Below, in pieces: positions 30,867 through 39,686 of a stretch of 42,760 nt of DNA (position 1 is the stretch's first letter; every line of letters starts with the position of its first letter). This stretch comes from a virus. The stretch spans positions 1 to 42,760 of IMG/VR virus record IMGVR_UViG_3300046517_000581. The stretch is one strand, 5' to 3'. The position numbers and the translations under genes are program-made. The notes under the pieces are model-generated. The model was given only the letters and a program-made list of their open reading frames with translations, was not told the DNA's origin and made no database searches.

Positions 30867-32415
30867 AAAACTATGGAATAGATTTAAGAAACCCGAGAAA
30901 ATTGCTGAAGCCGCGCCGAAACGTGAAAAGCCGCGTCAGGTCTTTAGTACGAATGATATTTTCGATCCTTCCCACACGTTAGATAAGCTGGAAGCGATAG
31001 CACAGAAAACCTTTCAGAATAGCATACATCCCGAATTAAAAATCGCATTAGATGCCGCGGCAGCTGATAAAACGGCGAGTTTTTCGTATGCCATGGATAA
31101 CATGACGAATATTAAATCCGCGTTTTTCGGTAATGAACTTATTCCAAACGGTCAGCTGCTTTGGTACGCAAACCAAGGATTCATCGGGTATCAGTTATGT
31201 GCGATGCTGGCGCAGCAATGGTTGATTTCCAAAAGCTGTTTAATGCCCGCCGAAGATGCCACGCGCAAAGGTTACGAGATTACGGTTAACGACGGAAGTG
31301 AAGTGGAACCCGACGTTTTAGACAAAATGCGAAAGCTAGATGTCGAATACAATATCACTAAAAATCTTATTCAGTTTATTCAATTTGGGCGCGTTTTTGG
31401 TATTCGTATCGCAATGTTTCAGGTCGAATCCGACGATCCTGAATATTATTTTAAACCGTTTAATCCGGACGGCGTTAAGCCCGGAAGTTACAAAGGCATA
31501 TCGCAAATAGACCCCTATTGGGTTACGCCCCAACTCGATCCAGAATCGGCGGGTAATCCTTCGAGCATTCATTTTTATGAGCCAACATGGTGGAACATTG
31601 CGGGCAAACTTATCCATCGTTCGCATCTTGTCGTTTATCGTACTGAAGAGGTCGCAGATATCTTAAAACCCTCTTACATTTATGGGGGTGTGCCTATTCC
31701 TCAGAAAATTTATGAGCGTGTATACGCAGCCGAGCGAACCGCTAACGAAGCGCCTATGCTTGCCCTTACAAAGCGTACCGACGTCATCAATGTTGATTTA
31801 GCGCAAGCATTAGGGCAAGAGATAAATTTCACTCAGCGTATTCAAAAATGGGCGCAATTTAGAGATAACTACGGTATTAAAGCGCTTGGCCTTGACGAAA
31901 CGATGCAGCAATTCGATACATCGCTCGCCGATTTAGACGCGGTTATCATGACTCAGTACCAACTTGTGGCTGCTGCGGCAAATGTACCAGCGGTTAAGTT
32001 ATTAGGAACATCTCCTAAAGGCTTTAATACCACAGGTGAATTCGAGGAGTCTAGCTACCACGAAATGTTAGAAAGCTTACAAGCGCATGCGTTATCTCCG
32101 CTTCTCGAAAGGCATCATTTACTTTTGATTCGTTCGGAGATTGTTCCCGAGTTTAATATCGCACCTTTCGATACGACTATTACTTGGAAACCCTTAGACG
32201 CTATGACAGGAAAAGAACTTGCAGAACTCAATAAACTTAAAGCGGATACGGGTACGGTTCTAACGGCTACGGGCGCAATTGATGGAAACGACGAGCGCGA
32301 GCGAATCATTAACGATCCAGATAGTGGCTATACAGGATTGGTTAATGAGAATCCTGAAACAGAAGAACCGGCAGAAGAGATTCTAAGTGAACCAGAAGGT
32401 GGTGGAGTGATTTAA
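30859..32415 (+). CDS. Portal protein (DUF1073 family)
   Basis: 518 residues from a GTG at 30859 (AAGAGG at 30845-30850, 8 bases upstream); an upstream TTG at 30817 lies inside the terminase gene. Residues ~70-180 ([29 protein letters not shown]) and ~330-400 ([22 protein letters not shown]) match the DUF1073 portal family, one of the common myovirus/siphovirus portals. It lies between TerL and head morphogenesis genes. The family is also named in databases for an anti-CBASS relation; that name does not imply activity here. Confidence 0.88.
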   Translation: MIKKLWNRFKKPEKIAEAAPKREKPRQVFSTNDIFDPSHTLDKLEAIAQKTFQNSIHPELKIALDAAAADKTASFSYAMDNMTNIKSAFFGNELIPNGQLLWYANQGFIGYQLCAMLAQQWLISKSCLMPAEDATRKGYEITVNDGSEVEPDVLDKMRKLDVEYNITKNLIQFIQFGRVFGIRIAMFQVESDDPEYYFKPFNPDGVKPGSYKGISQIDPYWVTPQLDPESAGNPSSIHFYEPTWWNIAGKLIHRSHLVVYRTEEVADILKPSYIYGGVPIPQKIYERVYAAERTANEAPMLALTKRTDVINVDLAQALGQEINFTQRIQKWAQFRDNYGIKALGLDETMQQFDTSLADLDAVIMTQYQLVAAAANVPAVKLLGTSPKGFNTTGEFEESSYHEMLESLQAHALSPLLERHHLLLIRSEIVPEFNIAPFDTTITWKPLDAMTGKELAELNKLKADTGTVLTATGAIDGNDERERIINDPDSGYTGLVNENPETEEPAEEILSEPEGGGVI

Positions 32416-32417
32416 AA

Positions 32418-32507
32418 GCAACCGAAGCACATGGCGTGCATGGGTAAACGGGCTTGGGTACTTTGGACACCTCCCGCCTAAAACTGGTTCGATTCCAGTC
32501 GGTTGCA
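32418..32507 (+). tRNA. tRNA-like element, anticodon uncertain (perhaps UUG)
   Basis: A 7-bp acceptor stem (GCAACCG 32418-32424 with CGGTTGC 32500-32506) and a perfect T arm (ACTGG, TTCGATT, CCAGT; 32483-32499) close a 90-base element. Between them the anticodon arm can only be drawn with flaws: GGGT (32456-32459) with ACCT (32469-32472), an A.C mismatch, and a CTTTGGA loop giving anticodon UUG (Gln). The D-like hairpin GCAC/GTGC (32427-32439) has only a 5-base loop. No CCA is encoded. It could be a degenerate tRNA or a tRNA-mimic. Confidence 0.55.
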
Positions 32508-32540
32508 TCGATTCGTTATAAATCAGTAGGAGATTGGTAG

Positions 32541-32807
32541 ATGAATTTTAGTGAAGCTTTAATAGCAATAAAAGCGGGTTGTAAATTAGCGCGTACATCT
32601 TGGAATACCGAAGGTTTAGCTTTTGTTTATCTTGTTCATGGCTCGAAATTTAAAGTTAACCGCGCTCCACTAAATGTCATATTTAAAATGGATACTGAAG
32701 TAACGTATCGTCCGCATTTAGATTGCAAAATGCCGGATGGAACTTGCGGAACATGGACGGCTGATGATAATGACTTATTGGCAGAAGATTGGGAAATTAT
32801 CGAGTAA
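32541..32807 (+). CDS. tad2: Tad2-type anti-Thoeris protein (DUF2829)
   Basis: 88 residues. The N-terminal NFSEALIAIKAGCKLARTSWN, the middle VNRAPL, and the C-terminal LLAEDWEIIE match the DUF2829 family. In that family Tad2 of SPO1 and others binds the 1''-3' cyclic-ADP-ribose signal of Thoeris, and some members also sequester CBASS nucleotides, as tetramers. No enzymatic motif is expected. It lies after the tRNA-like element inside the structural gene block, with AGGAG 9 bases before its ATG. Activity here is inferred from family membership. Confidence 0.85.
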   Translation: MNFSEALIAIKAGCKLARTSWNTEGLAFVYLVHGSKFKVNRAPLNVIFKMDTEVTYRPHLDCKMPDGTCGTWTADDNDLLAEDWEIIE

Positions 32808-33136
32808 TGTGTGAATGCACCCCCAGTAATCAGACGACGGTTTGTAGTCGTTGTCCTTACAGATTACGAGTTAAATGGGGATTTACGAAAGGGAAAACAA
32901 AAATGGTAATTGACCCGAATGACGATAATGTAAACCACCCGTTGCATTACAATTCTAGTAAAGCTGAATGCCCGGGTTGCGAAAGACGAATTGAATGCAT
33001 CGATATTACCCGCCACATGAATTTTAATATCGGGAATGCTTTTAAGTATCTATGGCGTTTCGAACATAAAGGCGGCAATGAAGATTTAAAGAAAGCTTTA
33101 TGGTATATCACTAACGAATTAGAGAAAAAACGCTAA
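32807..33136 (+). CDS. DUF3310 protein (T7 gp1.7-related) with N-terminal zinc-like motif
   Basis: 109 residues from the ATG that overlaps the Tad2 stop (TAATG). The C-terminal ~70 residues NVNHPLHYNSSKAECPGCERRIECIDI then NAFKYLWRFEHKGGNEDLKKALWYI match DUF3310, related to T7 gp1.7, a nucleotide-binding/kinase protein. The N-terminal 25 residues hold MCEC and VCSRC, an extra metal-binding look. A shorter start at 32903 has only a weak site. Confidence 0.78.
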   Translation: MCECTPSNQTTVCSRCPYRLRVKWGFTKGKTKMVIDPNDDNVNHPLHYNSSKAECPGCERRIECIDITRHMNFNIGNAFKYLWRFEHKGGNEDLKKALWYITNELEKKR

Positions 33137-34080
33137 TGACTAAGCCGCCGCTAACGAAACAGAAGCGAAAATGGGTTGCGAATCGCAACGTCACCCTGCG
33201 CGGCACGGGTTTAAATTATAACGTAAGTCAACAAGCGAAGTATAAAGACGCTTTGAATAAACTAGTTAAGCAAATGGCAGAGGAAGCTAACAAACAAATC
33301 CAACGCCTTTTTAACGGGGAAATTGCGGACGATTATTTCGATCAGCAGAAAGAAGCAGCGTCTATAGACGCCAAGTCCGTTATGGTATCTTTAGACACCA
33401 ACTCGAATGCGGTATCTTTAGATACTAGCATCGCCAGTAAAGCTCGGAAATTAATGAACGCGCTGACATCTAAGTTTCAGCAATTATTTAATGCGAAAGC
33501 GCCGATACTTGCCGCATCAATGATTAAAGGCGCGTCCGACGTTAGTAAATCAAATCTACATAGCAGTCTTAAACAATTAAGCGGCGGCCTATCGTTGAAA
33601 ACCGGCGTAGTTCCTAAAGGAATGGAGGACGTTTCAAAAGCCCTAATCGCCGAAAACGTATCGCTTATCAAGTCAATCCCCCAGCAATATTTTAAAGATG
33701 TGACCGGGGCGGTAATGCGGTCGATTACCGTAGGCCGCGGTCTAGCCGATTTATTGCCAGAAATTAAAAAATACCAAGGGCAAACCCAACGACGCGCTAA
33801 AAATCTATCGCTAGATCAAACCCGTAAGGCGTATAATTCGATTAATAAGCAGCGCATGCAATCGATCGGCGTTAAGCAGTTTGAATGGGTACATAGCGGC
33901 GGTGGGCAAAAACCCCGAGCGTCGCATCTTAAAATTAGCGGCCACATATTTAATTTTGAGAATTTGGAAGCCCAGCAAGCGGCGCTCGGGGTTCCCGAAA
34001 AAGACCAAGGAATCCCGGGCTACCCAATTAATTGTCGATGCACCATGACGCCTGTGATAAACTTTGGTGATGAAAGTTAA
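33136..34080 (+). CDS. Head morphogenesis protein (SPP1 gp7/Mu gpF-like)
   Basis: 314 residues. The C-terminal ~70 residues carry the MuF signature: FEWVHSGGGQKPRASHLKISG, then GIPGYPINCRCTMTPVI. The rest is helical. In related phages this minor capsid protein is needed for head assembly or ejection. TAATG coupling with the DUF3310 gene. Confidence 0.9.
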   Translation: MTKPPLTKQKRKWVANRNVTLRGTGLNYNVSQQAKYKDALNKLVKQMAEEANKQIQRLFNGEIADDYFDQQKEAASIDAKSVMVSLDTNSNAVSLDTSIASKARKLMNALTSKFQQLFNAKAPILAASMIKGASDVSKSNLHSSLKQLSGGLSLKTGVVPKGMEDVSKALIAENVSLIKSIPQQYFKDVTGAVMRSITVGRGLADLLPEIKKYQGQTQRRAKNLSLDQTRKAYNSINKQRMQSIGVKQFEWVHSGGGQKPRASHLKISGHIFNFENLEAQQAALGVPEKDQGIPGYPINCRCTMTPVINFGDES

Positions 34081-34081
34081 G

Positions 34082-34107
34082 ATTTAAAGATATCTACATT
34101 TAAAGGA
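34082..34107 (+). repeat. 26-bp bipartite element, copy 5
   Basis: ATTTAAAGAT, ATCTAC, ATTTAAAGGA, half-site starts 16 bp apart. It sits just before the protease/scaffold gene and its second half contains the ribosome site AAAGGA. This is the only copy in the structural block. Confidence 0.6.
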
Positions 34108-34116
34108 ATCTTTATC

Positions 34117-35649
34117 ATGCCGTTAATTAATGGAAAGAGCGATAAATCACGTTCTAAGAACATCGCCGAGCTAATTAAAGCTGGGCATGATCCCAAACAA
34201 GCTGCTGCGATTGCTTACAAAAAACAACGTGAAGCTAAGTCGAAAGACGAAACTGCCGAGTCTTGGATTTCAAAAAAAATAGAAGATTTAATTAACGAAG
34301 GTTACGATCCGAAACAAGCGCAAGCGATCGCTTACGCGGAACATAGACGTAACGCAAAAGACGACGATAAAGGTAAAACTTTTAAAATTTTCGATTCGGC
34401 AAGTAAAAGAGATTACGATCTTAACGGTTGGCCTGAAATTAAAGATAATCCGATTAGTAAAGTTGGTGTTTTTCCGTATTATGGCCGTGATATTTCGCCA
34501 GATTTAATACCGGATCAAATTTATAATGTTTATCGCCCCGAAGAGGAACTTTCGAATCCCGAAACAATAGATTCGTTTAAGTTACTACCATGGACGGACG
34601 AACACGCAATGTTAGGCTCCGAAGACGAAGGTTTGCTACCGGCTGAAAAAAAAGGCATTCATGGCGTTATAGGCGAAGATGTATACTACGACAATGGGTA
34701 CCTCAAAGGTAATGTGAAAATCTTTTCGGATAAGCTTGCAAATCTGATAGACAAAGGTAAAAAAGAGTTGTCCATCGGCTATCGTTGCTTATATGATATG
34801 GTGAGTGGGGTATTTCAAGGTCAAAAGTATGACGCCATCCAGCGCAATATTCGCGGTAATCATTTAGCGTTGGTTGATGAAGGTAGGTCGGGATCTGATG
34901 TGGCCGTGTTAGACCATTTCAAGTACGTATTTGATGCAAAGGAGATAAAAATGCCAGCCGTAAAAGATGACGATAATGTATCGATTGAAAAGTGTATGGA
35001 AATGGTAAAAGCACTGGCCGAAAAGGTCGACAAACTTGCAATGAAAATGGGTGGCGACGAAGAGGAAGGTGAAAAAGAGACTTCCGAAGAAGCGGCTCAT
35101 GAAGGCGACAAAAAAGCTAAAGACGAAGAAGGCGAGTATAATAAATTCGTTAACAAAGCTGAGATCGAAGATGACGATATAGAAGAAGAAAAAGAGGGCG
35201 AAGAATATATCGAGGACGATGATAAAGAAGACGACGTTAAGGAAGAAGAGATGTCGCAAAAAGATGACAAGCCCGGCGATATGTCAAAGCCTAAAGATAA
35301 GAAAATGAAAGACAAGAAGGCGATGGATTCTAAGATCAATCATCTTACTAAAGAAATTAATCATCTTAAAAATTATGGTACGAAAGCGATGTTTAGGGAA
35401 ATTTCCCGACGCGATGCCTTGGCACAGCGTTTATCTTCGCATATCGGAACATTTGACCATGCTAATAAAACCTTCGATGAAGTCGCTCAATACGGACTAA
35501 AAAAGTTGGGTTTACGTTGTGCGGCTGGTCAAGAGGCGGCTATGTTGGAAGGGTTCTTGTCGGCAGCTAGACGTAACAACGTCGTCGCTACGAAAGATGC
35601 TCAGATCAAATCTAGCTGTATTGACTCGTATTTGAATGGAGGTAAATAA
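34117..35649 (+). CDS. DUF2213 prohead protease with scaffold tail
   Basis: 510 residues. Residues ~10-75 hold two copies of an IxxLIxxGxDPKQAxAIAY motif. Residues ~85-265 are the DUF2213 protease, with LSIGY (Ser ~218) and RGNHLALV (His ~247) as likely catalytic residues of an HK97/assemblin-type serine protease. Residues 285-400 are a Lys/Glu/Asp-rich scaffold segment, and the last 100 residues ([32 protein letters not shown]) are capsid-binding helices. It would assemble and mature the procapsid. Its 3' end overlaps no gene. Confidence 0.9.
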   Translation: MPLINGKSDKSRSKNIAELIKAGHDPKQAAAIAYKKQREAKSKDETAESWISKKIEDLINEGYDPKQAQAIAYAEHRRNAKDDDKGKTFKIFDSASKRDYDLNGWPEIKDNPISKVGVFPYYGRDISPDLIPDQIYNVYRPEEELSNPETIDSFKLLPWTDEHAMLGSEDEGLLPAEKKGIHGVIGEDVYYDNGYLKGNVKIFSDKLANLIDKGKKELSIGYRCLYDMVSGVFQGQKYDAIQRNIRGNHLALVDEGRSGSDVAVLDHFKYVFDAKEIKMPAVKDDDNVSIEKCMEMVKALAEKVDKLAMKMGGDEEEGEKETSEEAAHEGDKKAKDEEGEYNKFVNKAEIEDDDIEEEKEGEEYIEDDDKEDDVKEEEMSQKDDKPGDMSKPKDKKMKDKKAMDSKINHLTKEINHLKNYGTKAMFREISRRDALAQRLSSHIGTFDHANKTFDEVAQYGLKKLGLRCAAGQEAAMLEGFLSAARRNNVVATKDAQIKSSCIDSYLNGGK

Positions 35650-35650
35650 C

Positions 35651-36175
35651 ATGGGTTTTCAATCTTCAGTATTTATTAATCAAGGATTCGGTGTTCCGGG
35701 CGAGCAATACTCTGATAGCCCATGGAGAGCGCAGTCCTTTACGATTAACTCCGCGTTAGCATCTTATAATATTATCGGTGCCACGATGTGTTCTGTTACA
35801 AGTCAAGGATTCTGTGCGGCTGGTAATTCCGGCGGCACGGCAGCATTCGCCGGTCTTTTAGTTGATCCGAAAGATATCGCTCTGTTTGGCTCGGGCGGCG
35901 TCCCTTTGAATCCTACATTGACCGTGCCTAATTTCACTTTAGTTGAATGCGCTACGATGGGTTCGTTCGTCGTAACTTTACCCGGCGCGGCAGCTATTGG
36001 AGATTACGTTGTTTACGACAATACTACTGGCGCGATCAGTACGGTTGCTGCGGGTAGTTCAACCCCCGGCTCCGGTAAGTCTTGGGGTAATGCGATCGTT
36101 GATTACTACACAGTAGCGGGTGCAGGATTAGCGGTTATTACTATGAATCCGGGCGTAGGTATTCCAACCGTCTAA
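35651..36175 (+). CDS. Capsid cement/decoration protein
   Basis: 174 residues from the ATG at 35651, 8 bases after GGAGG (35638-35642); the earlier TTG at 35636 is unlikely. Sequence AAFAGLLVDPKDIALFGSGG and AIGDYVVYDNTTGAISTVA match the structural cement family between scaffold and major capsid genes. It would be a surface trimer stabilising the head. Confidence 0.78.
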   Translation: MGFQSSVFINQGFGVPGEQYSDSPWRAQSFTINSALASYNIIGATMCSVTSQGFCAAGNSGGTAAFAGLLVDPKDIALFGSGGVPLNPTLTVPNFTLVECATMGSFVVTLPGAAAIGDYVVYDNTTGAISTVAAGSSTPGSGKSWGNAIVDYYTVAGAGLAVITMNPGVGIPTV

Positions 36176-36195
36176 CATAATAAGGAAGTATTGAT

Positions 36196-37317
36196 ATGAT
36201 GAATCGAGCAAGTGTTGAACGTTCTTATTTATCCCCTAAGAATGTTAGGTCGTTGGAGAATTTTAAAGCCGAAGAATACCAGTCTTTAAATAAGATCGGT
36301 ATTAACTTAGGCCGACGCGAAGTAGGTATGATGATGCGCGGTCAGGCGGCAATGGATGCAATGGCGCAAGATGCCCTGCAGCCAACCGTGACAACCGCAA
36401 GTACAGGTACTCCGGTTCAATTTCTCCAAAACTGGCTACCCGGTTTTGTTTTTGTTGTGACCGCCGCCCGTAAGATCGATGATATTATCGGCCTTATGAT
36501 TACCGGCGCGTGGGAAGATGAACAGATCGTGCAAGGTATTTTAGAACGTGTGGGTTCCGGTCAGACATACGGAGACTATACTAACGTTCCTTTAGCTAGC
36601 TGGAATACTAACTTCAACTATCGTACCGTCGTACGTTTTGAAGAAGGTCTGAAAGTCGGCGTTTTAGAATCCGCTCGCGCAGCCCGTCAGTTAGTCGACG
36701 ACGCTGGTATGAAACGTGAAGCTGCTGCGTTGAACCTCGAAATTAACCGAAATGCAGTCGGTTTCTTCGGGTTTAACTCTGGTGACAATAACACCTATGG
36801 CTATCTGAATGATCCCGGTCTCGGAGCCTATGTTGTGGTGGCCACGGGTGCCTCAACCTTTACGACTTGGTCAACTAAGACATTCTTGGAAATTTGCAAG
36901 GATATCCGAACAGCCATCGTAGCGTTGCGTACCCAATCCCAAGATACAATCGATCCTGAAAAAGTCGATTTAACATTGGCGATTGCGACAGACGCGGTAG
37001 ATTGGCTTTCTACAACTTCCGATTTCGGTATTTCGGTTCGCGATTGGTTGCGTGAAGCTTACCCACGGATTCGTGTTGTATCCGCCCCACAGTTAAATAA
37101 CGCATATACCAGTGATAACGTATTTGTACTCCATGCTGACGTTATTAACGATATGTCGACAGACGGTGGACGCGTTTGGATTCAACCCGTACCCACTAAG
37201 TTTCAAGTCTTAGGTGTACAGCAATTAGCGAAAGCTTACGAAGAAGATTATTCAAACGCGACAGCGGGTGCTATGTGTAAACGCCCCTATGCCGTAGTGC
37301 GATACTTCGGAATTTAA
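36196..37317 (+). CDS. Major capsid protein (DUF2184)
   Basis: 373 residues. VFVVTAARKIDDIIGLMITGAWEDEQIVQG, YTNVPLASWNTNFNYRTVVRFEEGLKVG and the C-terminal FQVLGVQQLAKAYEEDYSNATAGAMCKRPYAVVRYFG match the DUF2184 HK97-fold capsid family. Expressed after the cement gene with an AAGGA site. Two ATGs at the start are equally placed. Confidence 0.93.
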   Translation: MMNRASVERSYLSPKNVRSLENFKAEEYQSLNKIGINLGRREVGMMMRGQAAMDAMAQDALQPTVTTASTGTPVQFLQNWLPGFVFVVTAARKIDDIIGLMITGAWEDEQIVQGILERVGSGQTYGDYTNVPLASWNTNFNYRTVVRFEEGLKVGVLESARAARQLVDDAGMKREAAALNLEINRNAVGFFGFNSGDNNTYGYLNDPGLGAYVVVATGASTFTTWSTKTFLEICKDIRTAIVALRTQSQDTIDPEKVDLTLAIATDAVDWLSTTSDFGISVRDWLREAYPRIRVVSAPQLNNAYTSDNVFVLHADVINDMSTDGGRVWIQPVPTKFQVLGVQQLAKAYEEDYSNATAGAMCKRPYAVVRYFGI

Positions 37318-37334
37318 AATAAGAGGATTGTATA

Positions 37335-37724
37335 ATGCCTTACGTTTATTCGACTGCTACCTGTAGCGGAACGTATGTGGAATATAAAAAAGATTCGTCA
37401 AAAGGTCACGGGCATTCGGAAATAGCGCGAAAGGTAACAATCAATGGTGGTCACGGCGTGGCCACAAAATCTTTGATTACTCCCCAAGGCGTCGTTACGG
37501 AAGTGACTAGAGATGAGTTAGACTTTTTACTTAAAGATGCAAATTTTCAACGTCACATGAAAGCCGGTTTTATGACTTACAGTGACACTAAAGTTGACCC
37601 AGCTAAGAGAGCCGAAAGTATGGCTGAGAAAGATGGGTCTGCGCCACTTACCCCGGACGATTTTAAAAAGGGCGAGAACGGCGATGAAGTTACGAAGATT
37701 TACAAGGGCAAAAGTAAAAAATGA
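37335..37724 (+). CDS. Hypothetical protein after capsid
   Basis: 129 residues, Lys/Gly-rich, with [29 protein letters not shown] near the N-terminus and a [25 protein letters not shown] end. Two GHG motifs. Similar genes lie between capsid and connector genes in related phages, probably as head accessory proteins. ATGA to the next gene. Confidence 0.6.
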   Translation: MPYVYSTATCSGTYVEYKKDSSKGHGHSEIARKVTINGGHGVATKSLITPQGVVTEVTRDELDFLLKDANFQRHMKAGFMTYSDTKVDPAKRAESMAEKDGSAPLTPDDFKKGENGDEVTKIYKGKSKK

Positions 37725-38185
37725 CGAATCCAATAATTCTGACATTTAACTATAGTCAGTTTATTGCGTTAATCCCGGCGTACGCAAATTCGAGCCAATA
37801 CCCGGAAGCGAATTTACAGGCGTTCTGGAATTCCGCGATAAACTACCTTTCTGATGTCGGAAATTTTGGGTCGCTACAAGGTGATTCCCGTCAATACGCG
37901 CTTAATCTAATGACGGCGCATTTAGTTTATATCAGTAATTTAATCGCAGCGGGGACGGTTCCGTACCTGATGCAAACCTCCACGATTGACAAAGTTTCCG
38001 TGGGTTTAACGCCGCCTCCCTTAAAAAATCAATTCCAATGGTGGCTTAGTGTTTCGCCTTACGGTCAGCAATTATTAGCTCTATTGCAAATTAACTCGGT
38101 CGGTGGTTTCTACATTGGCGGCAGTCCTCAGCGGGCAGCTTTTGGTTTTCAAGGTAATTGGGGCTTTCCGATCGGGGGTTCCTGA
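37721..38185 (+). CDS. DUF4054 head-tail connector
   Basis: 154 residues. [32 protein letters not shown], then a long middle helix and [26 protein letters not shown] match the DUF4054 family, related to head completion adaptors. ATGA overlaps at both ends. Confidence 0.8.
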   Translation: MTNPIILTFNYSQFIALIPAYANSSQYPEANLQAFWNSAINYLSDVGNFGSLQGDSRQYALNLMTAHLVYISNLIAAGTVPYLMQTSTIDKVSVGLTPPPLKNQFQWWLSVSPYGQQLLALLQINSVGGFYIGGSPQRAAFGFQGNWGFPIGGS

Positions 38186-38679
38186 TGAAGACCTTACAAA
38201 TTCAAGGCGAAGCAGCTAAAAAACTAGAGATAGCCTTAAAAAATTTAAGTGGCAAAGTCGGAAAAGTAGGGTGGTTTGAAAATTCCAGATATCCCGATCC
38301 TCCGCATATTCAAGTTGCCTACGTTGCGACTATTCAAGAATACGGAAGTCCTGCGAATAATATACCTCCGCGGCCTTTCGTGCGCCCTACGATAATCGCT
38401 AAACAAAAAGAGTGGTCGGAAATTGCGGAAAAAGGCGCGAAAGCTATTTTAAACGGTGGTCAAACCATTGATAATGTAATGGAAGGAATAGGATTGAAAG
38501 CCGCAGGGGATATACGTAAAGCGATCACTCTAGTCGTCTCCCCGCCTTTAAAACCGGCCACGATTGCAGCACGTTTGAGAAAACGAGCGAATAAAAAAGT
38601 GACGGGGTTATTAACGAAGCCTTTAATCGATACGGGTTTAATGTTAAGTACATTAACAAATACGGTGGAAGATGAATGA
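38185..38679 (+). CDS. Tail completion/neck protein, gp10-like
   Basis: 164 residues from the ATG at 38185, which overlaps the DUF4054 stop (TGATG). VGWFENSRYPD, VAYVATIQEYGS, IPPRPFVRPTI and a C-terminal PLIDTGLMLSTLT match the HK97 gp10/Mu G-like neck family that connects head and tail. An ATG 27 bp earlier is inside the previous gene. Confidence 0.8.
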   Translation: MKTLQIQGEAAKKLEIALKNLSGKVGKVGWFENSRYPDPPHIQVAYVATIQEYGSPANNIPPRPFVRPTIIAKQKEWSEIAEKGAKAILNGGQTIDNVMEGIGLKAAGDIRKAITLVVSPPLKPATIAARLRKRANKKVTGLLTKPLIDTGLMLSTLTNTVEDE

Positions 38680-39143
38680 GCGTAGGAATACCCGGACAGA
38701 ATTTATTAAATATGGCTCTTACGGTTATCGCTAAACAGGCGCTAACTTACTATAAATTCGCGGGTCGTTCATTAAATAGTGTCGGTCAGGATATCACGAC
38801 TTACGATCCTCCCATAACAATATACGGAAGTTTCCAGCCGGTTCCTCGCGCCTTATACCAGCAATATGGCTTAGATTTACAAAAAGAATATTATGTTTAT
38901 TATACGTCCAATAATACTGTGGACGTTCAACGTGACGTTTCGGGCGATCAAATAGCTTTTAACGGTCGTCGTTACCAATGCGAGTCTAATACCGAATGGT
39001 TCCGCTTAGACGGTTGGAATGGCATCCTTTGCGTCTATATTGGCGCTGATGTGGCTGACCCTGTAATATGGGGCTTTGGATCGAATCCTCCGAATAGCTA
39101 CGTTAATTTTGGACATGGTAATTTTCTGGGACAAGACACATGA
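38676..39143 (+). CDS. Collar/adaptor protein with NFGHGNF tail
   Basis: 155 residues. Beta-rich with VYYTSNNTVDVQRDVSGDQIAFNGRRYQC, the layout of phage collar/adaptor proteins of this gene position. Its C-terminus WGFGSNPPNSYVNFGHGNF repeats the pattern in the DUF2612 baseplate protein. ATGA overlaps on both sides. Confidence 0.65.
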   Translation: MSVGIPGQNLLNMALTVIAKQALTYYKFAGRSLNSVGQDITTYDPPITIYGSFQPVPRALYQQYGLDLQKEYYVYYTSNNTVDVQRDVSGDQIAFNGRRYQCESNTEWFRLDGWNGILCVYIGADVADPVIWGFGSNPPNSYVNFGHGNFLGQDT

Positions 39144-39682
39144 CAGATAATCAATTAATACAATTGTTCTTGCCTATCATTCAAGCCGGTCTGATTGCAG
39201 ATGGTTTCCCTAATGTCGTCACAAAGCAAGCTAACCAGCCAACGCAACAGGGTATTAACTCCAGTCCGACCGTTTATTTTTATAAAGTGGCCAGTAAGCG
39301 ATACGGTTTCTTAGGGCGTTCAGACGTTTGGGATTCGAATACAAATGAGATGATACATACCGAATCGCAATATTATGAGACAACTTTTCAGATATCGGCG
39401 CTCGTTCGACAATTTCCGATTACACCTAACCAGTATACCGCATCCGATCTGGTAAATGAGGTCGCGAGTATAATGCAAAGTGATAAAACTAGAGATATAC
39501 TAAACAATTCGGGAGTAGGAATACTAAGGATCACCGATATTAGTAATCCCTATTTTGTCGACGATCGTGACCAATTCGAGGCGTCACCATCTTTCGATTT
39601 TATTTTAACGTCACAAGCGAGTAGAGTGAGCGTAAACCCGGTATTTACATTACCGATATTGTTAAATATTCAAGGAGTATGA
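39140..39682 (+). CDS. Tail terminator-like protein
   Basis: 180 residues. LIQLFLPIIQAGLIADGFPNVVTKQANQPTQQG, TESQYYETTFQISALV and SDLVNEVASIMQSDKTRDIL suggest a terminator or gateway protein of the LIC12616-like group, which caps the tail at the neck. Position before the sheath agrees. Confidence 0.7.
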   Translation: MTDNQLIQLFLPIIQAGLIADGFPNVVTKQANQPTQQGINSSPTVYFYKVASKRYGFLGRSDVWDSNTNEMIHTESQYYETTFQISALVRQFPITPNQYTASDLVNEVASIMQSDKTRDILNNSGVGILRITDISNPYFVDDRDQFEASPSFDFILTSQASRVSVNPVFTLPILLNIQGV

Positions 39683-39686
39683 ATAA

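Noticed and set aside
30859-32415. Anti-CBASS (Acb1-like) activity for the portal
   Set aside because: The Acb1 name appears in domain databases for some DUF1073-related entries, but length, position and neighbours fit a portal protein, and no phosphodiesterase catalytic pair was seen.
32418-32507. The tRNA-like element as attP of an integrating prophage
   Set aside because: No integrase or excision module was recognised nearby and the partition cassette points to extrachromosomal maintenance.
34909-35259. Minus-strand ORF of 116 codons with many Phe/Val residues
   Set aside because: It is the antisense shadow of the acidic Lys/Glu/Asp scaffold region of the protease gene and has no ribosome site.
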